A DNA stretch of 22,177 nt from CAZECR01 sp964510495 (GTDB lineage: Bacteria > Patescibacteriota > Patescibacteriia > Magasanikbacterales > GWA2-37-8). Position 1 is the first letter of the stretch, and each line of letters starts with the position of its first letter. The notes beneath the pieces are model-generated. The model worked only from the letters and a program-made list of their open reading frames with translations. It made no database searches and had not been told where the DNA came from. The stretch covers positions 1 to 22,177 of the forward strand of contig CAZECR010000018.1 in the NCBI GenBank assembly GCA_964510495.1, given 5' to 3'. Shown piece by piece: positions 6,172-13,846 of this stretch. A program made the position numbers and the translations under genes.

Positions 6172-8724
6172 TTATAGGGTTGCTTCACTGAAATCAAGAT
6201 CGTCAGCTTTTGGCGAACCAAGTTGGGCGCGATCCATGATCTCGGCATTAACGATTTCCCGCGGGCGACCATATTTGAGGCGTGACAGTTCTTTGATCGC
6301 TGCTGCTAATTCTTTGTTACCTTCTTTAGGACCATATGTCAACATGTTAAATGGTTTGGCGGCGGTGTTATCGATAAGAAGTTTAATATACGCCGTATAT
6401 TGTTCAACGTTAATGAGGTCGTAGGCACCAAACACCGGAGCAAATTCTTTGGCCAGGACGTCGGCGTCTTCTACGCCGATACGGAACGTAACCAGTGTGC
6501 CAGCGTTACCAAGTACCGCATCGCGTACGGTAGTTTTGCCTTTGTTATCCTCAAGTTGCTTCATATATTGGTGGGCGATAATCAATTCCAAGCGATATTT
6601 ACGCGCTTCAGATAAAATCGTAGCGATAGAATCGGTAATGAAATTTTGGAACTCATCGATATAGAGAAAGAAGTCGTGGCGTTGGTCCTCAGGAAGTGAA
6701 GCGCGTTCAAGAGCGGCCATCTGGAGTTTGCTGACGATGATCATGCCCATCAGGTTGGCATTGATTTCACCCACCAAACCTTTTGCCAAGTTAACAAGTA
6801 ATATTTTTTTACCATCCATGACTTCACGGAAGTTAAATCCGGATTTTGATTGGCCGATAATATTGCGCACCATTTCATTTTCAACAAAGCGACCCACTTT
6901 GGAGATAAGATACCCAAGCATTTCCGATTTGTGAAAGTCAGAAGTCTTGGCCATTTCTTTATCCCAATAGGCACGAACGACTGGGTCTTTGAGTTTTTTC
7001 TTCCATTGATTTACAAAAGTGTCATCACTAAACATGCGTGGGATTTCGGCGATAGTACCCGGCATTTCGAGGTCAGACATGAGGGTTAACATGACGTTGC
7101 GCATGTTGTGCTCAAACATTGGACCGATCATGGAGGGGTCTGTAACCATTTTATAGAAAATGGAAATCATTTCTTGGGTAGCAAAATCTTTTTGTTCTTC
7201 GCTTTTTACCTCAAGCATGTTAAGACCGATCGGTCGTTCGATGTCAGACGGATTAAAATAGATAACGTCGTCAGCGCGTTCTTTCGGGACATGTTGTAAA
7301 ACATACTCAACAAAATCGCCGTGTGGGTCGATAACGCAGACACCCTCACCGTTTTGGATATCTTGTACAGCCAGATTTTGGATAAATACAGATTTACCAC
7401 CACCAGATTTACCAATAACGTAGAGGTGGCGACGCCTGTCGGCTACTTTCATTTTAACGAGCGTCTCTTCACCACGGTACACGGCGCGGCCAAGCAAAAG
7501 ACCCTCTTTCGGCATATTGGCTGGTGGTGGAGCTTTGCGCGCACCGAGCCAGTTGATATGAGGTGTTTCGGTGTGTGGAATTGGCAGGTGCCAAAAACTA
7601 GCGATTTCTTCGGTGTTGGCTACCATGTAGTAGCCTTCGCGCATGGAACGGTAAATGGATTCTTGGATGAGTGAGGTTTGGCGGCGGGGGATCGCTGCGC
7701 CAAACGAGTTGCCATAACGGTAAACGTTGTACTGACTAAAGGAGTTGATGATGTTTTCAAGATTGAGCTGGGCTTTTTCTTTGCTGCCAGCGGAACTGAT
7801 AAGGCGAATAGTCATTTCAAGTCCGCCATGGCTAATTTTTTCTTCCATGTTCTTGACCATTTCTTCTTCCATCTGAGTCAAAGCATATTTTTCATTTGGT
7901 TTGCTCGGATCATGTTTTTTAGGAAACAGTAATTTTCCTAATTTCGAGATGCTGTGAAAAAAAGCAATCCGATTGGCGACATTTTCAAATTTTTCACCGC
8001 TTCTGATTTCGCGAATAATATGCACTGCTTCATGACGCCATTTACCGCTCGCGGGACGCACGACATACTGAATCATGGCGCCTTCGTCTTCAGCGATCTT
8101 GCTTAAGGGGTTTAGAATAGAGAGGAGCGGATCAGCATCCATCTTTTTATATGTTTTGAATGGGAAGATGGATTTATGTTTGAACCACAAATAGGCGCCG
8201 ACGACATGGCTGGTTGGTTTAAAAATATTATAGTCAGTTTCTTCGGTAATTTCAGCGTGCGGGTATTGCGCGTTAATCTGTTGCTCAACCAGTTCACGAA
8301 TTTTATCTGGAACAGCTACGTAAAAAGAAATTTTACTATCTCGAACAACAATCTCAAATGCAATGTGGTCATTGCGTCCGCGGAGCCAGGGGCCAAGTCC
8401 TTTTTCTTTGTGTAATCCCGCGATAGCGGAAAAGAAAGTGTCCGCAACGGCGATCTGTTCACGAATTTGATTAATATTGTCATCGTTGCCGCCTTCTTGC
8501 CGTTCACTTTTGCGTTCTTTAGGGACGCGAATCAGGAAAATAGTCCGGTGAAAGGCTTTGCCGGATTTGTTTTTGGCATGCAAAATGCCGCGAACAGTAA
8601 AAAGAACTGCTATAAAAATAGCGAAAATAATTAAACAAAAGAAAATAGCCGTTGCTGTAGAGCTTGCCAGAATGCTTGACAGAGCTTCGCGGGTAAAGTC
8701 TAAAAAGGCAGTAAAAATTTCCAT
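6172..8724 (-). CDS. Membrane-anchored VirB4/TraG-like conjugative-type ATPase (HerA/FtsK superfamily)
   Basis: An 850-aa protein with one N-terminal membrane helix (about 24-47) and a long cytoplasmic part. Residues about 60-400 form a poorly recognised N-terminal region. The P-loop ATPase follows: Walker A GKSGGGKS (438-445, K444), IDPHGD (465-470), Walker B FFLYIDEFQNF (D690, E691), and an IIAHQ sensor region (715-719). This arrangement matches DNA-pumping or secretion ATPases of the TraG/VirD4/VirB4 and DUF87 type, which form hexamers and move DNA or protein. No relaxase, VirB-channel or pilus-assembly genes are adjacent, so a role in conjugation is not shown; CPR genomes often carry such proteins on the chromosome. 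It follows the small partner gene by 24 bases, with no Shine-Dalgarno. The family is secure; the substrate is unknown. Confidence 0.85.
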   Translation of the reverse strand: MEIFTAFLDFTREALSSILASSTATAIFFCLIIFAIFIAVLFTVRGILHAKNKSGKAFHRTIFLIRVPKERKSERQEGGNDDNINQIREQIAVADTFFSAIAGLHKEKGLGPWLRGRNDHIAFEIVVRDSKISFYVAVPDKIRELVEQQINAQYPHAEITEETDYNIFKPTSHVVGAYLWFKHKSIFPFKTYKKMDADPLLSILNPLSKIAEDEGAMIQYVVRPASGKWRHEAVHIIREIRSGEKFENVANRIAFFHSISKLGKLLFPKKHDPSKPNEKYALTQMEEEMVKNMEEKISHGGLEMTIRLISSAGSKEKAQLNLENIINSFSQYNVYRYGNSFGAAIPRRQTSLIQESIYRSMREGYYMVANTEEIASFWHLPIPHTETPHINWLGARKAPPPANMPKEGLLLGRAVYRGEETLVKMKVADRRRHLYVIGKSGGGKSVFIQNLAVQDIQNGEGVCVIDPHGDFVEYVLQHVPKERADDVIYFNPSDIERPIGLNMLEVKSEEQKDFATQEMISIFYKMVTDPSMIGPMFEHNMRNVMLTLMSDLEMPGTIAEIPRMFSDDTFVNQWKKKLKDPVVRAYWDKEMAKTSDFHKSEMLGYLISKVGRFVENEMVRNIIGQSKSGFNFREVMDGKKILLVNLAKGLVGEINANLMGMIIVSKLQMAALERASLPEDQRHDFFLYIDEFQNFITDSIATILSEARKYRLELIIAHQYMKQLEDNKGKTTVRDAVLGNAGTLVTFRIGVEDADVLAKEFAPVFGAYDLINVEQYTAYIKLLIDNTAAKPFNMLTYGPKEGNKELAAAIKELSRLKYGRPREIVNAEIMDRAQLGSPKADDLDFSEATL

Positions 8725-8748
8725 GTCGGAAACTTTAAAAGAAAAAAA

Positions 8749-9255
8749 TTATTCACGATTTTTAATATGGACGATCCGGTCGGTTTTAATCTTTGCTTCT
8801 TGCTCCAAAAAGAATCGATTAACGCCAGGCAACAGTTTGAGCCACTCAAAAATAAGCTTAAAAATTTTTTTAGCTTTAATATGTGTGGCATTCATGAGAT
8901 CGCGAATTTTGATCGCGACTTCTTCGCCTTTGATTTTGAATTCTTGTTTGGCCACCGGGGAGAGTCGTTGGTAGGAGTCACCAAGGCCTTCCTCCATTAC
9001 TTTTTCAATGCTTAAAGTTATCTCGTCTCGCTTGACCGGTATGATGACTTTCTTGGGTCGGTGAAGGGTCGGAAAATGAAAACGTGCTTCGGCGGCAGGT
9101 TGATCGGAGTTAGTTTTTTCAGTATTTTGTGGCTCTTCAGGAAGTGTTTCACGGTTACTTTCCTGGTTGCCAACGGCGCTCCCTTGTTCAGCTTGGGGAA
9201 GCGATTTCGATTTTTCGAATCGAGAAGATGACGGTTGTAGTTCGTTGGTGCTCAT
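8749..9255 (-). CDS. Conserved-looking unknown protein paired with the ATPase
   Basis: A 168-aa protein when started at the ATG at 9255. The longer frame from 9390 is less likely because a promoter -10 (TATACT) lies 9 bases before 9255. Residues 1-60 are polar, rich in Ser, Gln, Glu and Pro, and probably disordered. Residues about 68-168 look like a basic helical domain (RPKKVIIPVKRDEITLSIEK and KAKKIFKLIFEWLKLLPGV). No signal peptide is seen; the KIFKLIFEWLKLLPGV segment is amphipathic and could touch the membrane. I do not recognise the family. Its position directly before the ATPase in one transcript suggests an accessory or regulatory subunit; this is inference. Confidence 0.75.
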   Translation of the reverse strand: MSTNELQPSSSRFEKSKSLPQAEQGSAVGNQESNRETLPEEPQNTEKTNSDQPAAEARFHFPTLHRPKKVIIPVKRDEITLSIEKVMEEGLGDSYQRLSPVAKQEFKIKGEEVAIKIRDLMNATHIKAKKIFKLIFEWLKLLPGVNRFFLEQEAKIKTDRIVHIKNRE

Positions 9256-9264
9256 AGTGCCAGT

Positions 9265-9293
9265 AGTATAGCATGTTTTTGCCTGCACAGCAA
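9265..9293 (-). promoter_or_regulatory. Promoter for the partner/ATPase operon (TTGCTG-17-TATACT)
   Basis: Minus strand: TTGCTG (9288-9293), 17-base spacer, TATACT (9265-9270), then 9 bases to the ATG at 9255. The transcript would start about 2-3 bases before the start codon. Confidence 0.65.
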
Positions 9294-9322
9294 TGCGAAC
9301 GGTGGAAGAAAAAATAAAAATG

Positions 9323-9331
9323 TGGTATAAT
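9323..9331 (+). promoter_or_regulatory. Extended -10 promoter of the corA-like gene, leaderless
   Basis: TGG-TATAAT: a perfect extended -10 with TATAAT at 9326-9331, followed by exactly 6 bases and then the ATG at 9338. Transcription should begin at or next to the A of the start codon. No clear -35 is seen, as is common for extended -10 promoters. Confidence 0.75.
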
Positions 9332-9337
9332 ATTTTT

Positions 9338-10264
9338 ATGAAATATTCTTCTATTTTAGAACACAAAGGGCTGGTCTGGATGAATGTCACCCGACAGTCT
9401 GAAAAAGAGCTTCAGGGAGTGAAGAAGAAGTTTGATTTGCTCCAGCAAGATATTGAAGAGTGTAAACCGCATTTTCAGCGCCCAAAGCTCGTTAAGCGCG
9501 ATCATTATTATTTTATCGTTCTCCATTTTCCGGTTTTTGATCGTAAAACGCGCCGCCTTGGGTTTACGGAAGTTGATTTTTTCCTGAGTCAAAATTACGT
9601 AGTGACAATTCACGATAATTCCATCGAATCCCTCGGTGTTTTCTTGGAAATGTGTTCCAAAGAAGCTGGGCGCAAGCATGTTTTTAAAGGTACGGCCGCG
9701 CATTTGTTTCTCGAACTCCTCAGGCACATTTGTGACAGTATTTTTCCGAGCCTCCAACATATTAATGAAGATATTAATGTTGTGGATGCTAATTTATTTG
9801 CTCAAAAAATTCCGAATGAAAAAATGGCGAAAGAAGTTTTGCGTCTCAAAACCAATATTGTTAATTTCCGCCGGGCCATGCAGGGGCACCGCACTGTTCT
9901 GGAGCGTTTAGTCTTGTACGGTGGTCGCGAATTGGATCTATTTTCATATCAGGCGGGGATCAATTCTTTAAAAGAAGAGATTAATGAAATCTGGCACATG
10001 CTGGATAATCAAAAAGATAGTATTAACGCGCTGCATGAAACGAATGAATCATTGATTAATTTGCGTACGAACGAAGTTATGCGCACCTTGACCGTTATTT
10101 CGGTAGTTACCTTTCCATTGACGCTCATGGCGGCATTATTCGCAATTGCTGCCCCGGATAATCCATTTGTACATAATAAGAATGGTTTTTTGCTTATTGT
10201 GACGGTGCTTTTGTGGGTGGCGGTGTTTATGATTTTCTTTTTTAAGAAAAGGAAATGGATTTAG
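9338..10264 (+). CDS. CorA-family metal-ion transporter lacking the GMN motif
   Basis: A 308-aa protein from the ATG at 9338; an in-frame ATG at 9293 lies upstream of the -10 box and so is probably not used. The N-terminal cytoplasmic domain has the CorA pattern (WMNVTRQSEKEL, QRPKLVKRDHYYFIVLHFPVF, VDFFLSQNYVVTIHD). It is followed by the long stalk helix (about 165-255) and two C-terminal membrane helices (TVISVVTFPLTLMAALFAIAA and FLLIVTVLLWVAVFMIFFF) with a basic tail, KKRKWI. CorA proteins are pentameric Mg2+/Co2+/Ni2+ channels whose first helix ends in YGMN, the ion-selectivity loop; here that position reads FAIA. The fold is clear, but ion choice or even transport may differ. It is monocistronic with a strong terminator. 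Confidence 0.88.
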   Translation: MKYSSILEHKGLVWMNVTRQSEKELQGVKKKFDLLQQDIEECKPHFQRPKLVKRDHYYFIVLHFPVFDRKTRRLGFTEVDFFLSQNYVVTIHDNSIESLGVFLEMCSKEAGRKHVFKGTAAHLFLELLRHICDSIFPSLQHINEDINVVDANLFAQKIPNEKMAKEVLRLKTNIVNFRRAMQGHRTVLERLVLYGGRELDLFSYQAGINSLKEEINEIWHMLDNQKDSINALHETNESLINLRTNEVMRTLTVISVVTFPLTLMAALFAIAAPDNPFVHNKNGFLLIVTVLLWVAVFMIFFFKKRKWI

Positions 10265-10267
10265 AAT

Positions 10268-10305
10268 AAAAAAAGAGCTTCTTAAATTAAGAAGCTCTTT
10301 TTTAT
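10268..10305 (+). terminator. Rho-independent terminator of the corA-like gene
   Basis: Arms AAGAGCTTCTTAA (10273-10285) and TTAAGAAGCTCTT (10287-10299) with one central base, followed by T5A and preceded by an A-run, so it could act on both strands. It starts 4 bases after the stop. Confidence 0.88.
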
Positions 10306-10314
10306 TAGTGTGTC

Positions 10315-10354
10315 ATTCCTGCGCAGGCCTGCCTGCCGGTAGGTAGGTGGGAAT
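10315..10354. repeat. Palindromic element 1 of the intergenic block
   Basis: Outer arms ATTCC (10315-10319) and GGAAT (10350-10354) enclose a ten-pair inner stem, CCTGCCTGCC (10328-10337) with GGTAGGTAGG (10338-10347), including two G-T pairs. The GCGCAGG/CCTGCC style resembles short GC-rich palindromes dispersed through some bacterial genomes; copy number here is unknown. Confidence 0.6.
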
Positions 10355-10381
10355 CCAGGGTTTTGTGCGCATAGCCTGCTT

Positions 10382-10409
10382 GTTACCTTTTTGGCAGCAA
10401 AAAGGTAAC
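10382..10409. repeat. Palindromic element 2: perfect 12-bp hairpin
   Basis: GTTACCTTTTTG (10382-10393), loop GCAG, CAAAAAGGTAAC (10398-10409): every base of the 12-bp arms pairs. It lies between two non-coding palindromic elements and far from any stop codon (about 120 bases past the corA-like stop, 170 past the cysS stop), with no adjoining T-run, so a simple terminator role is unlikely. Confidence 0.7.
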
Positions 10410-10419
10410 CGAAAAACTG

Positions 10420-10559
10420 CCGAGCTGATGATCATTTCGCGGCCAGTTCGGACTCATCAGTGCTCAACTGCCAATGTTCCTGTGCCGGAACCGTGGCAGT
10501 TGTCCTACGGAACGCACTGATTCATCTCGAACTGCCTGGCTCAACGCTCAGGCGCTCGG
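10420..10559. repeat. Palindromic element 3: 140-base nested hairpin, possible structured RNA or mobile-element remnant
   Basis: Five pairing segments nest in order: CCGAGC (10420-10425) with GCTCGG (10554-10559); CAGTTCG (10444-10450) with CGAACTG (10528-10534); ATCAGTG (10456-10462) with CACTGAT (10515-10521); CAACTGCCA (10465-10473) with TGGCAGTTG (10494-10502); GTTCC (10476-10480) with GGAAC (10487-10491). All are perfect and collinear, so the whole stretch folds into one long rod. No credible reading frame is visible. With elements 1 and 2 it fills the 314-base gap between the corA-like gene and cysS. Confidence 0.65.
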
Positions 10560-10578
10560 AAGGCGAAGTGAGTGTATG

Positions 10579-11958
10579 TTATTTAGTGCGAACTTTTGTG
10601 CCGTCTTTGGTGTCTTCTACTTCGTAGCCTAACGCTTCAATTTCTTGGCGGAGACGGTCGCTTTCGGACCAGTTTTTGGCGGTACGGGCTTCGTCTCGGG
10701 CCTCTATGAGTAGTTGGATATTTTCTGGAATATCGATTGTTTGACTACTAATTTTCTTTGCTTCGCCTAACTGCAAACCAAGAACTTTATCCAAATCTAT
10801 TAGCGTGGCGTATTTTTCTCCGCTTGGAAGATCAGATTTAAGAACTTCTTGAAGGACTGCAAGTGCTTGCGGCATGTTAAGGTCGTCGTTTATCTTTTCA
10901 AGGAATTTTTCTTTATATTCTTGGTTTACTTGTGAGCCTGGTTCCAGAGCGGCTACTTGGTTGTAGATATTCTGTAAACCATTTTCAGCAGCTTTTAAAG
11001 CCTCCCATGAAAAACTTAGTTGCTTGCGGTAGTGCGCTTGCAGCAAAAAATACCGATAGGCGAGGGGATTGATGCCTTTGTCTTTAATAGTTTGAAGCGT
11101 GATAAAATTTTCACCGGATTTCGCCATCTTATCGTTGTCGATGAGGAGAAATTCCCCGTGCAGCCAATAGTTGGCTAGAGGCTTACCTTCTGCAGCCTCA
11201 CTTTGGGCGATTTCGTTGGTGTGGTGGACGGGAATATGGTCGATGCCGCCACAGTGGATGTCGAATGGTTGGCCTAGGTATTTGCTGGCCATTGCGGAGC
11301 ATTCAATGTGCCAGCCGGGGAAACCAATTCCCCAGGGGCTGTCCCATTCCATTTGGCGTTTCGTGTCGTAATCAGAAAATTTCCAGAGCGCGAAGTCCGT
11401 AGCGTTCTTTTTTTCACCAATATCTACTCGGGCTCCGGCTTGGAGATGTTTGAGGTCAAGTTTGGCTAGTTTGCCATAGTCGGGGAGGTGGCTGGTGTCA
11501 AAATAAATACCGTCCGGAGTGCGGTAGGTAAAGCCTTTGGTTTCTAACTTTTGGATCAAAGCGATTTGCTCGGGAATATGATCGGTTGCCTTGCACCAGG
11601 TGGTTGGCTCTTGTATGTTAAGCGCGGACAGATCGCTCTTGAAAGCGGCGGTATAGGCGGCGGCAATATCCCAGGCACTCTTGCCTTCGCGGGCAGCACC
11701 CTTTTCCATCTTGTCTTCACCACTGTCGGCGTCATCGGTCAAATGGCCGACGTCAGTTATATTCATGACATGGTTAACTGTGTAGCCGTTGTGCGCTAAA
11801 ACACGTTTAAGCATGTCTTCAAAGACATAGGTGCGTAAGTTGCCGATGTGAGCGTAGTTGTAGACAGTGGGGCCACAGGTATACAAACTCACCGTTTTTG
11901 GCATCAGCGGATTAAAGGGTTTTTTCTCTCGATCCATCGTATTGTAGAGCTCAAGCAT
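10579..11958 (-). CDS. cysS: Cysteinyl-tRNA synthetase
   Basis: A 459-aa class I aminoacyl-tRNA synthetase that charges tRNA-Cys in the cytosol; the length is normal. It has the HIGH-type motif AHIGN (36-40) and the KMSKS-type motif KMAKS (277-281). Zinc ligands expected from the E. coli enzyme are all present: C28 in YTCGPTVYNYAH, C220 in HIECSAM, and H245 and E249 in HHTNEIAQ. The C-terminal anticodon-binding part ends with SDRLRQEIEALGYEVEDTKDG, typical of CysRS. It is monocistronic, with a good promoter 41 bases before the ATG and no Shine-Dalgarno. No simple T-tailed terminator follows; the palindromic block lies immediately downstream. Confidence 0.97.
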   Translation of the reverse strand: MLELYNTMDREKKPFNPLMPKTVSLYTCGPTVYNYAHIGNLRTYVFEDMLKRVLAHNGYTVNHVMNITDVGHLTDDADSGEDKMEKGAAREGKSAWDIAAAYTAAFKSDLSALNIQEPTTWCKATDHIPEQIALIQKLETKGFTYRTPDGIYFDTSHLPDYGKLAKLDLKHLQAGARVDIGEKKNATDFALWKFSDYDTKRQMEWDSPWGIGFPGWHIECSAMASKYLGQPFDIHCGGIDHIPVHHTNEIAQSEAAEGKPLANYWLHGEFLLIDNDKMAKSGENFITLQTIKDKGINPLAYRYFLLQAHYRKQLSFSWEALKAAENGLQNIYNQVAALEPGSQVNQEYKEKFLEKINDDLNMPQALAVLQEVLKSDLPSGEKYATLIDLDKVLGLQLGEAKKISSQTIDIPENIQLLIEARDEARTAKNWSESDRLRQEIEALGYEVEDTKDGTKVRTK

Positions 11959-11998
11959 ACCAGGGTGGGCTAAGAAATAAGGCTCAATTTACTCTCCG

Positions 11999-12027
11999 AG
12001 TATACTTGATATTTTTATTCTTGACAA
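11999..12027 (-). promoter_or_regulatory. cysS promoter (TTGTCA-17-TATACT)
   Basis: Minus strand: TTGTCA (12022-12027) and TATACT (11999-12004) with a 17-base spacer; leader of about 35 bases. Confidence 0.72.
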
Positions 12028-12093
12028 AGCCGATCGGACCCTTGATTTATTTTTACTTATCAACAGGTATTTATGGTAAGGAAGAGGATTTTT

Positions 12094-12102
12094 TGGTATA
12101 CT
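12094..12102 (+). promoter_or_regulatory. Extended -10 promoter upstream of pilM
   Basis: TGG-TATACT with TATACT at 12097-12102; no good -35. It gives a leader of about 67 bases before the pilM ATG at 12176. It diverges from the cysS promoter inside a 217-base gap. Confidence 0.55.
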
Positions 12103-12175
12103 ACCGCTACTCCGTGTCCCTTTTTTTCTTGCTTTTGGCAAAGAATCGGTAAAAGACTTGTGAGTATTTCTATCT

Positions 12176-13351
12176 ATGTTTTTTTCTAAACCGAAGTCTT
12201 TTTTAGGGATCGATTTTGGAGCTGGGGGCGTTAAGCTCGTTGAGCTCAAACAAGAAAAAAACCGTCCGGTATTGTTTACGTATGCCCTGGCGCTCGAAGC
12301 GCAGGATATTCACCGTGTTTTGAACCAAAGTACAATGCATACTCCGGCTGATTTATTGAAAGAAAAAGCGCAGGATAGCCGTTCTCCAGAAATTAAAGTC
12401 GAAGCGGGTAGTGCTCCCGTAGCGCTCGAAGCGGCAGATAATGAAAAAATTAGACGATACGCTGCTTTAGTAAAAGAGGTGTGTCGCCAAGCGAGGACAG
12501 TAAGTACAACGGCCGTGGTGAGCCTACCTGTTTCCGCAGTGTTTCATACTATTGTTAATTTACCGATTGTTAAAAAGGAAGAAGTCGATGCTCTTTTAAA
12601 AGCTGAGGTTAAGAAACTTTTGCCGTATAAGCTAGAAGAAACCGCCCTTGATTACGAATTATTACCTCATGCGGCGGACGCAAAAGTACAAACTGTTTTA
12701 GTTAATGCAGTGCCGAAAAGTCTGGTATTGTTTTTTTCTAAGGTATTTCAGGAGGCTGGTCTTAAACTCCATGCGCTTGAGCCTGAATCAGTTGCGCTCG
12801 CTCGTTCACTGATTGGACGCGATACGGCCCTCACCATGATTATCGATATTGGCGCGGAACGAACCAATTTTTTCATCATCGATCAGACTGTTCCTATAAC
12901 TCATCACAGTATCGAACTCGGTGGAACAAAAATTAACAAAGGTCTCGCGAGCATGCTTGGGGTTGATGAAGACAAGGTGGAGCGTATTAAAGAAGATTTG
13001 TTCAATCATTTGCTGAGCCATCCTGATCAAGCAGGGATTAGTCCAGAAAAATTTTTGGCCGTATTTACTTCGGTGATTGATCCGATAATGAAAGAGATTG
13101 CCTTTAGTTTTAACCTCTATTTACGCCAGACCTGGAATGAAACAAAGCGTCCGGAAAAGATTATTTTAACTGGTGGTGCCGGACTGTTTCCTTTCTTAGC
13201 TGGTTTTATCAGTGATACATTTAAAATAAAATGTTATGTAGGAGACCCGTGGGGAAGAGTAGTTTACCAGGAAGCACTGAAGCCTGTTTTGCATGATATG
13301 GGGCCTCGAATGGCGGTTGCGATTGGCCTTGCGCTCAAGAATCTGGTATAA
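12176..13351 (+). CDS. pilM: Type IV pilus assembly protein PilM (actin-like ATPase)
   Basis: A 391-aa cytoplasmic protein of the FtsA/actin fold. Nucleotide-binding motifs: phosphate-1 GIDFGAGGVK (11-20), phosphate-2 IIDIGAERTNFF (222-233), adenosine motif LTGGAGLFPF (331-340) and a closing GLAL. The N-terminus MFFSKPKSFLGIDFG is typical of PilM. In type IV pilus systems PilM binds the PilN tail and links the inner-membrane platform to the ATPases. Residues about 43-90 form a polar, Ala/Glu-rich insertion longer than I would expect. pilN, pilO, pilB and pilC are not next to it; a response regulator, a pseudopilin and the prepilin peptidase follow instead. Confidence 0.92.
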   Translation: MFFSKPKSFLGIDFGAGGVKLVELKQEKNRPVLFTYALALEAQDIHRVLNQSTMHTPADLLKEKAQDSRSPEIKVEAGSAPVALEAADNEKIRRYAALVKEVCRQARTVSTTAVVSLPVSAVFHTIVNLPIVKKEEVDALLKAEVKKLLPYKLEETALDYELLPHAADAKVQTVLVNAVPKSLVLFFSKVFQEAGLKLHALEPESVALARSLIGRDTALTMIIDIGAERTNFFIIDQTVPITHHSIELGGTKINKGLASMLGVDEDKVERIKEDLFNHLLSHPDQAGISPEKFLAVFTSVIDPIMKEIAFSFNLYLRQTWNETKRPEKIILTGGAGLFPFLAGFISDTFKIKCYVGDPWGRVVYQEALKPVLHDMGPRMAVAIGLALKNLV

Positions 13352-13368
13352 CTAAAGAGTAATTACTG

Positions 13369-13377
13369 TGGTATACT
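13369..13377 (+). promoter_or_regulatory. Extended -10 promoter of the response-regulator gene
   Basis: TGG-TATACT with TATACT at 13372-13377, then 23 bases to the ATG at 13401. It lies in the 49-base gap after pilM, so the regulator can be expressed separately. Confidence 0.55.
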
Positions 13378-13400
13378 TAAATCATTCTTAACTTTAGTGT

Positions 13401-13781
13401 ATGGAAAAGGGTAAAGCTCATATTTTGCTGGTAGAGGATGATGTTTTTCTATCAAATATCTATCAGAAAAAGTTTGAAATGGAAGGTTTTAAGATCAGCA
13501 CTGCTGATAATGGTGAAAAAGGTTTGGCTGATGCTAAACGCAAAAAGCCGGATATTATCTTGCTGGATGTGCTCTTGCCAAAGCTTGACGGTTTTGCGGT
13601 TTTGGAAAAATTAAAAGAAGATCCGGTTACCAAAGAAATCCCTGTCATTCTTTTGACCAATCTAGGTCAAAAGGATGATGTGGAAAAGGGCTTGGAGTCA
13701 GGAGCGGCAGATTATTTAATCAAAGCTCATTTTAAACCTTCTGAAGTTGTGGATAAGGTTAAAAAAATATTGCAGCGTTAA
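13401..13781 (+). CDS. Stand-alone CheY-like response regulator receiver
   Basis: A 126-aa single receiver domain with no output domain. The acidic pocket E12-D13-D14, phospho-acceptor D56 (IILLDVLLP), the switch threonine T86 (VILLTNLG) and the conserved lysine K108 (DYLIKAH) are all present, so it should be phosphorylatable. Sequence such as VLEKLKEDPVTKEIPVILLTN is typical of pilus- or motility-associated receivers. No histidine kinase is in the window. Its place between pilM and a pseudopilin gene suggests control of pilus assembly or retraction, as PilG/PilH-type regulators do elsewhere; this is inferred from context only. Confidence 0.92.
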   Translation: MEKGKAHILLVEDDVFLSNIYQKKFEMEGFKISTADNGEKGLADAKRKKPDIILLDVLLPKLDGFAVLEKLKEDPVTKEIPVILLTNLGQKDDVEKGLESGAADYLIKAHFKPSEVVDKVKKILQR

Positions 13782-13798
13782 GTGCTCCGTGCTATACT
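13770..13798 (+). promoter_or_regulatory. Pseudopilin promoter (TTGCAG-17-TATACT)
   Basis: TTGCAG at 13770-13775, 17-base spacer, TATACT at 13793-13798; a second TATAAT follows at 13803-13808. Leader of about 46 bases. Confidence 0.65.
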
Positions 13799-13835
13799 TC
13801 TCTATAATGACTATGTCTGATTTTATCCTTCCACG

Positions 13836-13846
13836 AAAGGGGGTGA
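13836..13846 (+). promoter_or_regulatory. Strong Shine-Dalgarno before the pseudopilin gene
   Basis: AAAGGGGGTGA differs at one base from the ideal AAAGGAGGTGA and ends 4 bases before the ATG at 13851. It is the strongest ribosome-binding site in the window. Confidence 0.85.

Noticed and set aside
7321..7674. A 117-aa plus-strand frame inside the ATPase gene
   Set aside because: It lies antisense to a well-supported coding region with conserved motifs; composition and lack of start signals mark it as a shadow.
9293..9337. Longer N-terminus for the corA-like protein from the ATG at 9293
   Set aside because: It lies upstream of a perfect extended -10 box and would add residues that do not look like CorA; the ATG 6 bases after the box fits better.
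9256..9390. Longer 213-aa version of the ATPase partner protein
   Set aside because: The extra N-terminus overlaps the divergent corA-like gene and its promoter, and the partner gene's own -10 box lies between the two starts.
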